This document shows positions 35,263 through 46,783 of a DNA stretch of 64,000 nucleotides, in pieces. The stretch lies in contig JAHLKC010000064.1 in the NCBI GenBank assembly GCA_025449115.1, positions 124,001 to 188,000 on the forward strand, read 5' to 3'. Below the pieces are notes generated by a model. It ran no database searches, was not told where the DNA came from, and saw only the letters and a program-made list of their open reading frames with translations. The first letter of the stretch is position 1. Each line of letters starts with the position of its first letter. The position numbers and the translations under genes were made by a program. Source of the stretch: Chytridium lagenaria (lineage: Eukaryota; Chytridiomycota; Chytridiomycetes; Chytridiales; Chytridiaceae).

Positions 35263-36682
35263 CAAGGGTTACCAGGTCTGTCGCTGGTAAAGGCCTTGAA
35301 GGACGGTGGCTCTGCATTGGCAGTGCCATCGTTCCTTCAGACGGGGGTGGAAGAGAGGGGGGGGATTTGGAGAATGTGATCGTTATGGTTGGGTTTGGGA
35401 GGGTATGCTGATAAGGTCTTTTTCGAGTGCAATGTCGTAGTGCTTCTGTGGATGAGGCGGATGGATCCAGAGCGAGCTGATTTCCAATGTAGAAGGCGCA
35501 GGTGGGGTGGGTGGGTGGTCAGCTTGCGATGCAAGTCGCAGTGATTGGGGTCAATATATGAGTACAGCGCCCCGACGTGAAAAAGAGTTTGATGTTGGGG
35601 GGTGGAATACGCAAGCGAGTAGAGGATGTTTGCGCGATAATGAACAGGGCTTTATTGTAAAGGGGGTGAGGGGGTCAATGGGTGTGTGGTGGTGTGTGGT
35701 GTGTGGGTGATAAGACGTACGTGGTGAGAGAGAGAGAGTGGTTTAAAGTGGAATAGAGAATATAGTATAGTAGTTTGGTAGATGGGACCAGAACAGCTAC
35801 CATATATATATATATATATATATATATACGAATACGATGGGGATGGGGAATGGGAATGGGAATGGGATGTTTGTTGGTTAGTTATTAGGTAAGTGATGGA
35901 TATATAGCTAGCTATAGATGCAGGTCGTATGTAGGTAAATAGTATAATATATAGTATTGTGTAGTAGTAGTATATAGTAATAAGTGGGTATGTATGGTTG
36001 GTTGGCTGGATGGATGGGTGGTTGGCTGGTTAGTTTGGTTAATTGTTGGGGAGGAGGTGCTTTAAAATTTTATTACTATTATTTAAATATTATTATTTAT
36101 TTATTAATTATTTAATTAATTAATTATTATTATAATTAACTATTACAATTATTTGCACAGAGGGTTATAAAATAATATAATAGATACATATACATTTATT
36201 ATAAATTACATGCAAATGCAAATGAATGTAAATACATCCTATAATATATATGGATATCCATATATTCATATAATAATATATATTATAGTATGACATATAT
36301 AGTACATAGCAATATGACAGCAGCACAGTTATTAAAAGGTATTTATATATATATTTATTCATTTGTTTGATGATAGAAAAAAGGTGAGGCACAGTCTTCT
36401 TATAAGTATTTATTATTTATTTATTTATTTATTATTTATTTATTCTTTATTTTGAACCTATAATTCTTCTATCTATATAGTATGTACAAACTAATATATC
36501 ATGAATTAAAATAAATTAAACTCTTTTCAAAATGTATTTATTTAATTTCAAATTCATTCATTCAAACAACAACATCAAATAATAACAAAAAATAATAATA
36601 ATAATCACAAATAATAAATAAAATTGATATAATGAATAATACATCAAGCAAGCATAGGGCGTGCGTCGTGTTATTTCATCTC
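35263..36682. other. AT-rich intergenic region with microsatellites
   Basis: 1.4 kb. G-rich on the plus strand to about 36060, then strongly AT-rich with TTTA and TAT repeats. A possible upstream exon of SFP1 lies near 35337-35530 but could not be joined with confidence. No other gene seen. Confidence 0.5.
35802..35828. repeat. (AT)n microsatellite
   Basis: Uninterrupted AT dinucleotide run of 27 bp. Confidence 0.95.
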
Positions 36683-37917
36683 TTATTGTTGGGACTCGTC
36701 CAAGCAATAACACTTTCCATGCGCGCAATCCTCCACACTCTGGAGACTGTAGCATCCAAAAAACGTGTTCATGCTCTTTTGCACAGTGTCTCCAAACGTG
36801 GGTCCATTGTCAACCGTCGTGATGGATTCCTAAAAAGAGAGCAAAACAAAGGGTAAATAAAATTAATTCAAAAGAGAGAAAAAAATATATGTAAATTAAA
36901 AAAAAGAATATCACCATAATGATCTGACGTAAAAGATTTTGGTATGTTTGCAAAGGTATATTACGAATCCTTTTGGCGCTCACTGCAAATTGATTCGTCG
37001 ACACGGTCTAATATGTTGGTTTTTTTTTTTTTTTTTGTTTAGCAAAAATCACCATTTCGACCCACATAAAAAAATGTTGGGAAAAAAGAAAACGAAAAAG
37101 ATATATCCACAAACTTTACAGCATACGCTTTCGGACACGACCTTCTCAACATGGATATCCACAACTCCCTCATCCCCGGATGCTCATCATCACACTTCCC
37201 CTCTGTAAAATTCGCAAACGGCATAAACCCCACCCCTTCACCCTCCCCAACACCCCCAACCCTTCCAACACCCTCTCCCTCTCCACCTCCACTTCCCCAC
37301 CCCACGTACTCGCCTCAAGAAACACCACACGTTCCGCCAAATCATGAAACCGGTTCGTGATAAACGACACAGGCACAGCAGCCCGATGGAGCGCTCTGCT
37401 CAGAAACTCTACGTGCGTTGCACCATAGTCGTTCGAGAGTGCCGTTGGATCCGATGTGGAGGCTGGGATCGTTGTGTAGACAAAAAGACGGAGACGGTGT
37501 CGACGACGGGAGAGGAAGGGATGGAGACGGAGGTGTTTTAGGTACGCGCGGAGAGAGGCGTGGTCTTTGGTGTGTTCGGTGACGGTAAACACAATGTCAA
37601 TGGAACCGGGTCCACCGGTTTCAATAACCCCCTCAGGCACCTCCCCAACGTAAGAAGCGGGTTGACTCGCTTCCACATCAAACACATTCGTATCCTCTGT
37701 CAATGAGAAGGTGGTGGTGGTGGTGGTGGGAAGCAATCGAACAAGATAGACAATGACAGCCAACAAAAGAATGAAAAGTGGGATCTTGTTCTTGTTTTGT
37801 GGTCCAACGCGAGAGTAGATTTTTTCAACCGTCTTAGCGAGAGGTCTTGCAGTGGAATAACCCGTCAATACGGGGATCAAGCCGAGACTGGATACAAGCT
37901 TCCACAGATTCTGCCAG
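36683..37917 (-). CDS. DUF3431-family membrane protein (C-terminal part)
   Basis: Fungal DUF3431 domain, of unknown biochemical function and often glycosyltransferase-like. Sense exon from 37917: one membrane segment (IPLFILLLAVIVYLVRLL, near 37730-37785), then IDIVFTVTEHTKDHASL, a YGATHVEFL block, VSFITNRFHDLAERVVFLE, PFANFTEGKCDDEHPGMREL (near 37160-37220) and SCPKAYAVKFVDI. After introns come QFAVSAKRIRNIPLQTYQ and a Cys-rich end, FFGCYSLQSVEDCAHGKCYC..., stop 36683-36685. One frame break lies in the G-run near 37240. There is no Met in this exon before or within the domain. It is therefore probably spliced to the upstream membrane exons at 38065, whose phase fits, making one longer gene. 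Confidence 0.7.
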
Positions 37918-38064
37918 CTGTAATGTAAGAAGGATGAAAGATAAGAGCGAGCGATGTGAGGACAGGGAGTTGGAGAGGGCCGCAGAGTGCGAGCGTAAGC
38001 TCGAAGACTTTGAAATCTGGAATGTATTGTAAGTGTTTGTTTTTTCTCGTCAATGAATGATTAC

Positions 38065-39444
38065 CAATAAAAGACCAATGTAGCTGAAAAGACAATAGGA
38101 CACGAATGTATCAACAGCGCCGTTACGTTGAGCTTGTAAGAACCTCCAACGATAATCCTGATGCCTCTAGGATCAAAAAGCACAAACCACTGATAAGCAG
38201 GCATACCTAACAACAACGAAAAATATTAACCATCTCAATCCTCATAGTTGCAAAAAAAAAAAAAGAGAGAGAAAAAAAAAACGAGAGAGAGAAAAAAAAA
38301 GAGTCCAGCTTCAACAGCAACCAAAAAAAAAACACAACCACTGACCGGCGCTAACACGTCAAAGCATAAATGCGCATCCATTCGACTGTTTTTCGACTTT
38401 AACAGTTTCCCGAGTAACCCCAAAATCATAATCTGCGACATCAATCCCACGGCCATTGTAAACATCCCCATGGTAGACAATGAAAGTGACCCCCATTCCG
38501 ACAAAAGCGATCCCACAACCATCAACATCAGATTAAACATCATTTCCGGTTTCACTCGAAGCACATCACTCGAGCAAAGATAAATGTAAATCGACATGGG
38601 AACAAAAGCATTCTAAACGGCCAAAGGTCAGTAGCCAACACCCCAACATACACAACGAACCTCCAAAGCCTGAGCTAAATTCATGGACAAGTACATGGAA
38701 ACCCCTTTGTGTACACCACGAGCAACGACGAGAACATGCTAATAGGGAGTAACGTCAACGTCATGAGCTTTGGGTTCCAAACATGGTGCTGTTCACATCG
38801 ACATGGGTTGGTCGATAGAAGCTTGAGATGGCAACCATGAAAGCGAAACGGAAGGTGGTGACAGCAAATGGGAGATCTAACACATCAATGTCAGTGGGAT
38901 GGAAGAGTGGTGGAAGGACAGTCCATGTCCCGTGGCTGAAACAGTGGTTGCATGCAGCATAGTCGGATCCATGCAAACATGACATTTATCCATTTCATGT
39001 CATTAAATGAAGACGGATGGAAGCCACTCACTGAATCCATCGTCGGTGATGAGATTTGGGTGTACTTCGAAACACAGCTAAGCACGAGACAGAGTCTACC
39101 AAAAAAAAAAAAAAAAAAACCACGACGGTCAATCTTTTTATATCTCTGGTTCACATGTATAGTTCAAAGGATCTCACCCTATAAGAGTCGTATCGCTCGC
39201 CCGTGAGAGCTCCCTCATGAAACGCATCTCCATCATAACGTTTGTTGATGGTGAAAGGCAAAAGGCAGACAAACAACAAAAACAGAGATGAATTTGTCAC
39301 AAACCAAAAAGTTGCATCTCCGCCAGACGGGACAGCGCGATTTCTTGCTATGTATTCAAACATATTCATGGTCCATATGAATGAACATGAGTGACGCGCT
39401 ATCTTGACGTTGCCTTCCAACTTTTTTAATTTTTGGATACGCAT
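38065..39444 (-). CDS. Multi-spanning membrane exons, SLC35/TPT-transporter-like
   Basis: Several short exons with membrane segments. ATG at 39444 opens MRIQKLKKLEGNVK, then TFWFVTNSSLFLLFVCLLPF. Further on LDLPFAVTTFRFAFMVAI, MTLTLLPISMFSSLLVV and VSMYLSMNLAQALE appear. The best exon is 38597-38350: FNLMLMVVGSLLSEWGSLSL and MFTMAVGLMSQIMILGLLG, followed by LCFDVLAPVS. The last exon holds MPAYQWFVLFDPRG and LLIHSCPIVFSATLVFY. The order and spacing of segments recall triose-phosphate/nucleotide-sugar transporters, but similarity is weak, and frames shift near 38700 and 38960. It probably continues into the DUF3431 exon below. The exact exon chain and start are uncertain. Confidence 0.4.
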
Positions 39445-40101
39445 TTTGTGGGGCTTTTTGGGTTTACAACTTTACGTAGAATGAAAACCGAATCATGTTT
39501 GATTTATACAGTTTTGATGTCAATTAGGCATATTTATAAATAATACCTAAATATCTCTTTGTAAGGGGCTTGATAATGTTAATCTGGTTGGAGAAATCCT
39601 TTCGTTTTAGTCCGCTTCAATAGTCATGTCCAGTACTACATAGATCCCTCTTAAACCTAGCAAAGGTGATGTTTGATATCCACCTATGGATTTATCGAAA
39701 ATAGTCTGTATATTTCAAGTCATCGCGCATACGATTTCTAGGGAGGTAGAGCAAAAGTTTCTTGTGGCAGCATCATACAGCCAAACATGGCTTTAACAAA
39801 TTTCATGAAATCTTGAACCCATACCAACGACAGGCCGGTACTTTACTATTTCCATAACGAGTTGAAGGGGCCCGAGAAGGCTCATTTGCTACCATGATCA
39901 ATCGATCGTGAATTCAAAGCAACCATCGGCCATGACGAAATAAATAAAAAGCAATGACATGATCAAGTTGCATTTTATTAGAAAACCGATAACCCCCGTA
40001 ACAGGAAAAACAACGTTAATCAAAGAATAGAAAAAGGTATCTCATAAAGTCTGTTGCAAAAAGGCGTAAAAAAAAACAACAAAGAAACCAAAAAGTATCT
40101 T
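39445..40101. other. Intergenic, nothing recognised
   Basis: 657 bp upstream of the membrane gene and downstream of the trehalose synthase gene. No open frame or motif of note. Confidence 0.5.
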
Positions 40102-43100
40102 TCAAAGCTCTGACAAAGACAACCGATGAACAAGCATCTCCACGTCTTTGACAGATTCCACAAAATATCCAGCCTCCGTCTGTTTCTTCCCAACCGTGGC
40201 GGTAACTGCGTCCGGCATCTCATTGCGAAGATAATGAAAAACCACTTCATCCGTCTTTCCATCTCCAAGGCAGAGAATGAAAAACTCGTCGGAAGTCACG
40301 TTCAGATCTTTCATGATGGCTCTTGCGGCGGATGCTTTATCCACCATAGACGGTCGCAACTCTAAAGTTTTATTTCCCAAAATAATCTTTGAAAAGGTAT
40401 GAGCAAACACCCTTTACATTGTAACGAAAAGGAAAAATTAAAAAAAACACACAAACTTACCGATACAGCAAGGTGACTAAGAATCTTCTCTAAATTAACT
40501 TGAAGCTCTGCAGCCTGCCAGCTTCCAAACTCTGGATCAGCATGGCGATAGTGCCAAGTAATGTTGATTTCCTTTTCTTCGATAAAACTTCCAGGCGTCC
40601 TCTCCGTGTAATGTTGAAACAACGGCCGGATCGTGTCGCGCCAAGATGAATCAACCTGATCGACCAATGCGAGCCACCCATTACTTGTACGGCGAGGCGC
40701 ATTTCTGGGGCCGGCGTTTCCAGACAATGAAGAATCGCCATGAAGAGGAATGGCAGGAGACGGAGCAGGTCCAGGAAGCATCATGTCCGAGCCAGAAAGA
40801 GCCGAGGATAACACGTTCAGGCCGTCATAGTTCACAGTGTTGTGACCTAGATTTGGTAAAGACGGTGCCGCAATAGATCTTGAAATGTGCTCTTCGTCAT
40901 TTTCAAAGGAGATTTGGTAATTTAGTTTTGGAGGGTGTCGGTAAAAGCATCCGTGTTCTGCAGAAAGACCAACGCCCGTTTCACTAAACCACAGATCTAG
41001 ATGAAGCCGCGAACGCCCAGAGACAATGTAGAGGTAAACATCTTCCTTTGACGCGAGCCGTTTTAGCGATTCTAGAATGGCCGCAGTAGGTTTTGCGAAT
41101 TCTGGTAACTTGTGGGTGGTTGTCAAAGTGCCATCATAATCTAGAAAGATAATCTGAAGGATATATCAGCGGAGAGTAAAGCCAAGATTGGCAAGTAATA
41201 CGATAAAAGCGCTGTCTAAGAAATTAAAAAGCTAAACATTACCTTCTTTTTCGATGTATCCTTAAATCTGCTAATAATGTCGTTTATAGGAAGCTTTGGC
41301 AGACGACTTGGATCATATTCTTGAGTCACTCGCTGCATGCTATTCAGCACACGAAAAATGTAAGGAAACCCAAACCTGTAGCTCCTTAACAAAGGTCAAT
41401 CCCCAATGTGCGGCCGTGTACTTTGTAACATATCGATAGACCTTCTCTTGATTTGCACTTCGAATATCTTCTGGCATTGTTACAGCATCATAGAGAGCCT
41501 GTGCAAGTTCTTCCGTGTTCCATGGATTCACAATAATCGAGCCTAACAAATTTAAAAATGGTGGGATACATGTACATACCATTTAGAGACTGTGCAGCTC
41601 CTGCAAACTCACTCAACACCAAGACTCCATGCTTCTTCTGCTGACAGGATATATATTCATACGAAACCTACAGAAGTCAGCACTAGGACAGCGGGGCGGC
41701 ACCAACCAAATTCATTCCATCTCGTGTGCTCGACACAAGACAGGCATCAGCAACTGCATAAAGAGAAACCAGTTCTTCAAAGTTCACGCTCTTGTGCATA
41801 AAGTGGATAGGGGTGAACTCAACACTTCCAAATCGTCCATTGATTCGACCAACCAATTCGTTCACCACAGTTTGAAGATGCTGATACTCTTCAACATCTT
41901 GCCGTGATGGCACAGCGACCTGAACGAGGACAACCTTCTCAACCCATTCGGGGTGCTTTGCGAGAAAAAGCTCAAACGCGTGAAGTTTTTGCGGCACGCC
42001 TTTGATATAGTCCAGCCGATCAACTCCAACAAGAACCTTGACACCCTTAAATCGTTCTTCTAACCTTGCAATTCGTGCTTGAATTTTGGGACTTTTGAGT
42101 CCCTAATTGATAAAGGACCATTAGAGACATATCGACCGGAATTTGCACCGCAAGAGCTAGCAAGTAATATTATCTTACCTCTGTAAATTTGGAAGGATCG
42201 ATTCCAAGGGGAAGGTTCCAACGTGAACTTGCCGTCCCTCAAACTCAACCCCATTCGGCATCGTATGCAGACCTAAAATCCGAGTACAGCTCGACAAGAA
42301 ATGACGAGCATAGTCATAGGTATGAAATCCAATTAAATCGCTTTGCAGTACTCCCAAGAGGACTTGTTTTCTAACGGGAAGAATTCTGTAGATTTCTGAT
42401 GACGGGAATGGCGTGTGGAGAAAGAATCCAATTTTGACGTTCAGCGATGGTGATATTCTCTCCCGAAGCAAAGCTGGCAACAGCATCAAATGGTAATCAT
42501 GCACCCAAATCAGATCGCCATCCTGAACATGCGCGGCGAGCTCTTCCGCGAAAGCCAAATTCGCTTGTTGATAAGCTTCCCAATGGTCCTCGTCGAAATT
42601 GATCTCGCCGGGGTGATAATGGAAAAGAGGCCAAAGGATACTAATCAAAGCGAACATAAGTCAGTAGACTATTGGGTTTGAAGATTCGCACCTGTTCGAG
42701 AAACCGTTGTAGTGTTTATCCGCAATCTCGTTTGAAAGAAATACGGGAACTGCCGAATACTGGGAGAACAAGTTGTCGGAAACGACCTTGCGATCATCAT
42801 GCGATATCTCCTGCCCTAATCATTGTAGATTCTTTTAAAACATGCCGATACAATATTTGACTGAAATGTATATTTACCTGGCCACCCAAACCAAGTGAAC
42901 GAAACATCCTTTTTTAATCCCTATTTAAAAGAATTGCATGAGGAGGTACAATATCAAACAAGGACATACGAAAGCATGCTGATAGAAATGAATTGGGGAT
43001 GGTCTCAAAACTCACAGAAAGCGCAGATACTAGTCCTCCAGAGCTCATAGAAAACTTCCACCTATCTTCGTTGTCTTTCGTTATCGTGATAGGAAGACGG

Positions 43101-43201
43101 TTCGATACGACTATGAGTCGCGGCATCCGCACGGTCCCGCCCTCCGACTGTGCATTCCCAGAAGTGCTCACATCAACAGAGGCATTCTTTGCATCCGACA
43201 T
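40102..43201 (-). CDS. Trehalose-6-phosphate synthase with phosphatase domain
   Basis: Makes trehalose 6-phosphate from UDP-glucose and glucose 6-phosphate, possibly also dephosphorylating it; cytosolic. The N-terminus is MSDAKNASVDVSTSG... (ATG 43201). The GT20 domain has LIVVSNRLPITI, WPLFHYHPGEINF, DLIWVHDYHLMLLPALLRER (near 42490), HTPFPSSEIYRILPVR, VGVDRLDYIKGVPQK (near 42010) and SSTRDGMNLV. The HAD-type TPP domain starts IIFLDYDGTLTTTHKLPEF, with ILCLGDGKTDEVVFHYL near 40240. The usual GDDRTDE is GDGKTDE. A disordered insert of about 70 residues sits in the TPP domain (near 40680-40880). All TPS active-site motifs look intact, so the protein may be bifunctional. One frame break lies at GI-DPSKF (near 42203). 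Exons are separated by many short introns; stop 40102-40104. Confidence 0.92.
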
Positions 43202-43389
43202 TTTCGAAGTCTATGGAAGATGAATTTTTTGACTGAAGTGTATTGGTCTCAAGATACAGATTATTCTACACGATTCGGTTTATTGCGCGCATAAAAGAAA
43301 TGATAAGACATGCAGAGATGGTGCACCCAAAGTCCAAATAAACACATATTTAAAAAGCTTGCAGAATTACAATCAACAGCGGGAAGCGA

Positions 43390-44011
43390 TTAAAAAGAGG
43401 AGCCCTCTGGCGGCTGGGGTAGCTTCCTGTTTTGCGGAGACGCCATCTCGCTAACATTCAATTAAATTTCATAGCGGTAACATGCATTCATACCGGCGCA
43501 ACTCCGCCAAGACCGTCTCGATGGTGTTTGATCGCTTCCAGTTCTCCAAGCAGCTCAATTTCTCCACCTGTTCAAAGATGTTTTAAACTTTGATATACTG
43601 AAGCTCAATTACCTTGCCATTTAACTGGTTTACACCGCTAATGTTAATCCTTGAGGAGAAACTGACGCTGGGTGCCTTGTCGGGATATTGGGGACCGCAG
43701 ACGATTCTCAGGCTGTGAATGCGATTCTCGTGAACCGTCTGCAACAATAACGAGAGTTAAGAGAACCTTATGGAGCAAGGGAAAGGGAGAAACGAACGTT
43801 AAGAGGTCCAATGATGGTGCCATGCCAGTTGGACATTGTGATGTCATCTCCATCGGACAGACCGTAGCTGATGGTACCATCTCCAATGCCTTTCTCACCA
43901 CGCTCCAACTCCTCAAGCAGTCTGAAATTACGGGGAACTATTTGTATATCAGCCTATCTGTTCTCTTACACAGAAGCCACATCCGCCTCAGGTAAACTCA
44001 CCTGTGGCCAT
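43390..44011 (-). CDS. MMS2: Ubiquitin-conjugating enzyme variant MMS2/UBE2V
   Basis: Catalytically inactive E2 variant that pairs with Ubc13 to build K63-linked ubiquitin chains in DNA-damage tolerance. Exons in sense order: MAT (44011 on), [21 protein letters not shown]...[20 protein letters not shown] (43955-43800), [20 protein letters not shown]...[12 protein letters not shown], then [22 protein letters not shown] and [19 protein letters not shown] with stop at 43390-43392. About 140 residues, as expected, and no active-site Cys in the usual HPN context. It lies 188 bp upstream of the trehalose synthase start, same strand. Confidence 0.92.
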
Positions 44012-44116
44012 ATTCTTTCTTGGATGAGACAAAAAACCCTTGCTTTCGTCAAATTATAAATTTTATTATTTTTGCTGCGATTATAACGAGGTTTAGAGAC
44101 AAAGCAATCCAATCTT

Positions 44117-46576
44117 TTAAGGTTGCCGCGCACCAATGCGACGCAACAAAACAGACCTCAAGCGATGATTACGAAGAGATGGCGTAAAGACCTTGACCGA
44201 CTCGAGCCACCATACACGTTTCCGAAGTTCGTCTTCGTATATTTTGCCCAGCCTTTGGTTCAATGCATCCCTGACGCGTATCTCATTGACCGATGAGTTC
44301 TCCTCATTGTTCATATCCGCAGCAGGCGCAAACACATGTCGTGAAGTCGGACTGCTTGCAGCAATAAACTCATTATGTAAAGTGCTGAAATTCTCCACGC
44401 ATACTTCAACATGCTTTAAAAGAGGATGAGACTTGAAGAAACCTGTGAGTAGCAGGTCATATTGGAAGTCAAGCTTTGGTATCCCTCGAGTGAAGAGCTA
44501 AAATATTTTTAGTTAACATGGGTATATTTAATTCATACCTCAAACGAGCAAAGTGAATCTCTCCAAGGTGCAGAATTCCCACCCGAATTCAAAAATTCTA
44601 GGGCCGTAATCGAAAGAGAAAAACCCGAGAATGCAAGCCGGGTTAGACGAGGGCACGATGATGCCAAAACATGAACAAGTTCCGCCGTGATTAAATCTCT
44701 GTCATGTCCAAGATACACATGTTCACGCATAGAAGTAGATCCAAATTCGTCTGACTCATCTAGTACTGATTTGGTGCATTGCACGTGAATCTCTTGAAGC
44801 CCCTGAGAGGCTGCAACGAGACTGCACAAGAGTCGAAGAGATATCTGGTCACTGTCGTCACCATGCACATGCAACTGAGGGTTTTCAGGAAAGGTAAGGA
44901 TATCGAAAGTTTAGATATGGCTGAATTATCCTGGTTAATGTTCCCGTTAACATAGGACAGTTTCAAGCGGGTCAGCCTCGAGGTATTTTGAATTGTCCCA
45001 AGTACGCATTCAAGGTAGAGAGGAGCGTAGAATGAAAACGTTTCAACACTTAGTAGGCTAACTGAAGAACTGGCCAATAGCTCATCCACTTGAGCTCCCG
45101 AGTCATAATCTCTCCATGTATCGTCATCCGCAAAGAGGCGCTGAGACGGTGGAATATAAGACCGTGCCCAATTCATGGAACTGCGATTTCTTTGGCTAAC
45201 GCGAGTGTACCGAACATCCACATGCTTAAGGAATCCAAGGGGCTGAAGAATAGCAAGGTACGGTACGAGACTTCCATCACTAAGACGAATAAAATGAGGA
45301 ACATCATCAATTTTCAAGCTCTCCAAATAATGGAATCCTGAGATGAATCCAGGATCTGGCATGTTCTGCCCGAAGCCCATTAAAGAAAGATGGCGCAACT
45401 GATTAACTGCGAAAAAGCTCTGCGCTCTGAAAAGTTCCTAAATAAGCTAGAGCTGACTGTGGGGTTCTTGAAAACTTGCACTGATTCACCTCTAAAGTCG
45501 CGAGTGAAGGAAGTTGCCGCAGACTTATTGCAACTAGTTCCAGCGCAAGATTATCCATTCCCTCGTACCGCTGCATACGAATATCGCAAAGAGATAGTGA
45601 CAGGACGTTTAGTCCTGGTGGTAGCATTTGAAGAATAGCAGCCAGATCTTCTTCGAAATGAAGAGAGGCGAAGGAAATATCTTCAAGGCAAGGGCAGGCC
45701 TGCGTAAGAAGCTTTACACTGCTCACTGGCACAATAGCCTCGTCTCCCGCTAAATGTAGCTTTCGCATGCAAGGAAACGCCGCCCTTCTTACGAGTCCCA
45801 ACATGAAATCGCTGATGGAGTCATTATGCAACGACCGAATGCAGAGCTCTTCAAGATTCCAAATACATATAGTTTCTGTTGGATAGTTGGGAGAAGTAGG
45901 GCTATCGATGATGTCTGCATCTTCATCCATGCGCCAGTGGGAGAAGCGATTGATAGCCCACAGCAACGGGCAGTCAATGTCCAAGTGCGTGATTGTAGGA
46001 AGCTTTCTGAAAATCATACTAACGCCATTATCCGCCATGTCCAGAAGATGCGGTATTGGCATAGTGAATGGCTCTGAAAGATCTTGAAAGGGGTTAGTCA
46101 TGGTAGATAACTTTCTTACGGGGAACATACAAATGGATCGAAGTCTCGGGCATCGTCTTGTTCCACGAAGTACAGCAGAGGTATCGGATATCAGATGAGT
46201 TAATGCAGCATGCCCAGAAAATGTGAGCCCCGCAGAAACGCAAGCTTCCATATCTTCTTCTCCCTTGCCTCTCAGGCGCAGTGAAAGAGATTTTAGTCTC
46301 GGAAACTGTTTAATAATATTTTCAATGCCCGTTTTAACGAGATTTGGAGTTGCGCGTAGCTCCAATATCTTAATTGCCAACAGATTGAATCCGTTAGCAT
46401 CTTGTCCAAAGTGAGTTGATTACCTTCGTGTCCCGAAACCCGGCTAAGGTCTGCCTGCCAACAACAGCCATCATGGCCCTCTCCCTTAAGGATAACATGT
46501 CCATGATGGTGCAGACAACTTCGACAGGAAGGCTGGAGAATGACACGTTGTCTCCATGCATGACGATGCCCTCCAT
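44117..46576 (-). CDS. F-box/leucine-rich-repeat protein
   Basis: Likely substrate receptor of an SCF ubiquitin ligase. It starts MEGIVMHGDNVSFSS (46576). The F-box is LPVEVVCTIMDMLSLRERAMMAVV, shown here as LPVEVVCTIMDML then SLRERAMMAVVGR (near 46470-46540). After an intron ending near 46381, LRR-like units follow: LEELCIRSLHND, MRKLHLAGDEAIVPV, LEDISFASLHF, LNVLSLSLCDI and LATLEVNQ|LRHLSLMGFGQ. The last unit is joined across an intron beginning GTGCAAG near 45460. More repeats run to 44550, then a C-terminal exon ends LRRIGARQP with stop at 44117-44119. A frame change near 44885 is probably a one-base indel. Target unknown. Confidence 0.8.
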
Positions 46577-46783
46577 CCTGTTTGCAAAGACAGGGGATTC
46601 GATGGTAGAATACCTACCTATTTTTGGGAGTGTATTTATGCATGTATTCCACAAAAATATAACATAGATCACATATAAGTAGTACATAGTACACTGAGTT
46701 CGAATAGAGGGAAAAAGCCAAACACAGGTGCTCATATTTATAAGAAGAAAAATATACGTGGCATCCTTAAGGACAAGAAACAA

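Noticed and set aside
44117..46576. Two separate leucine-rich-repeat genes divided near 45400
   Set aside because: An intron from GTGCAAG (near 45460) to TTAATCAG joins the two frames in phase, so one gene fits better.
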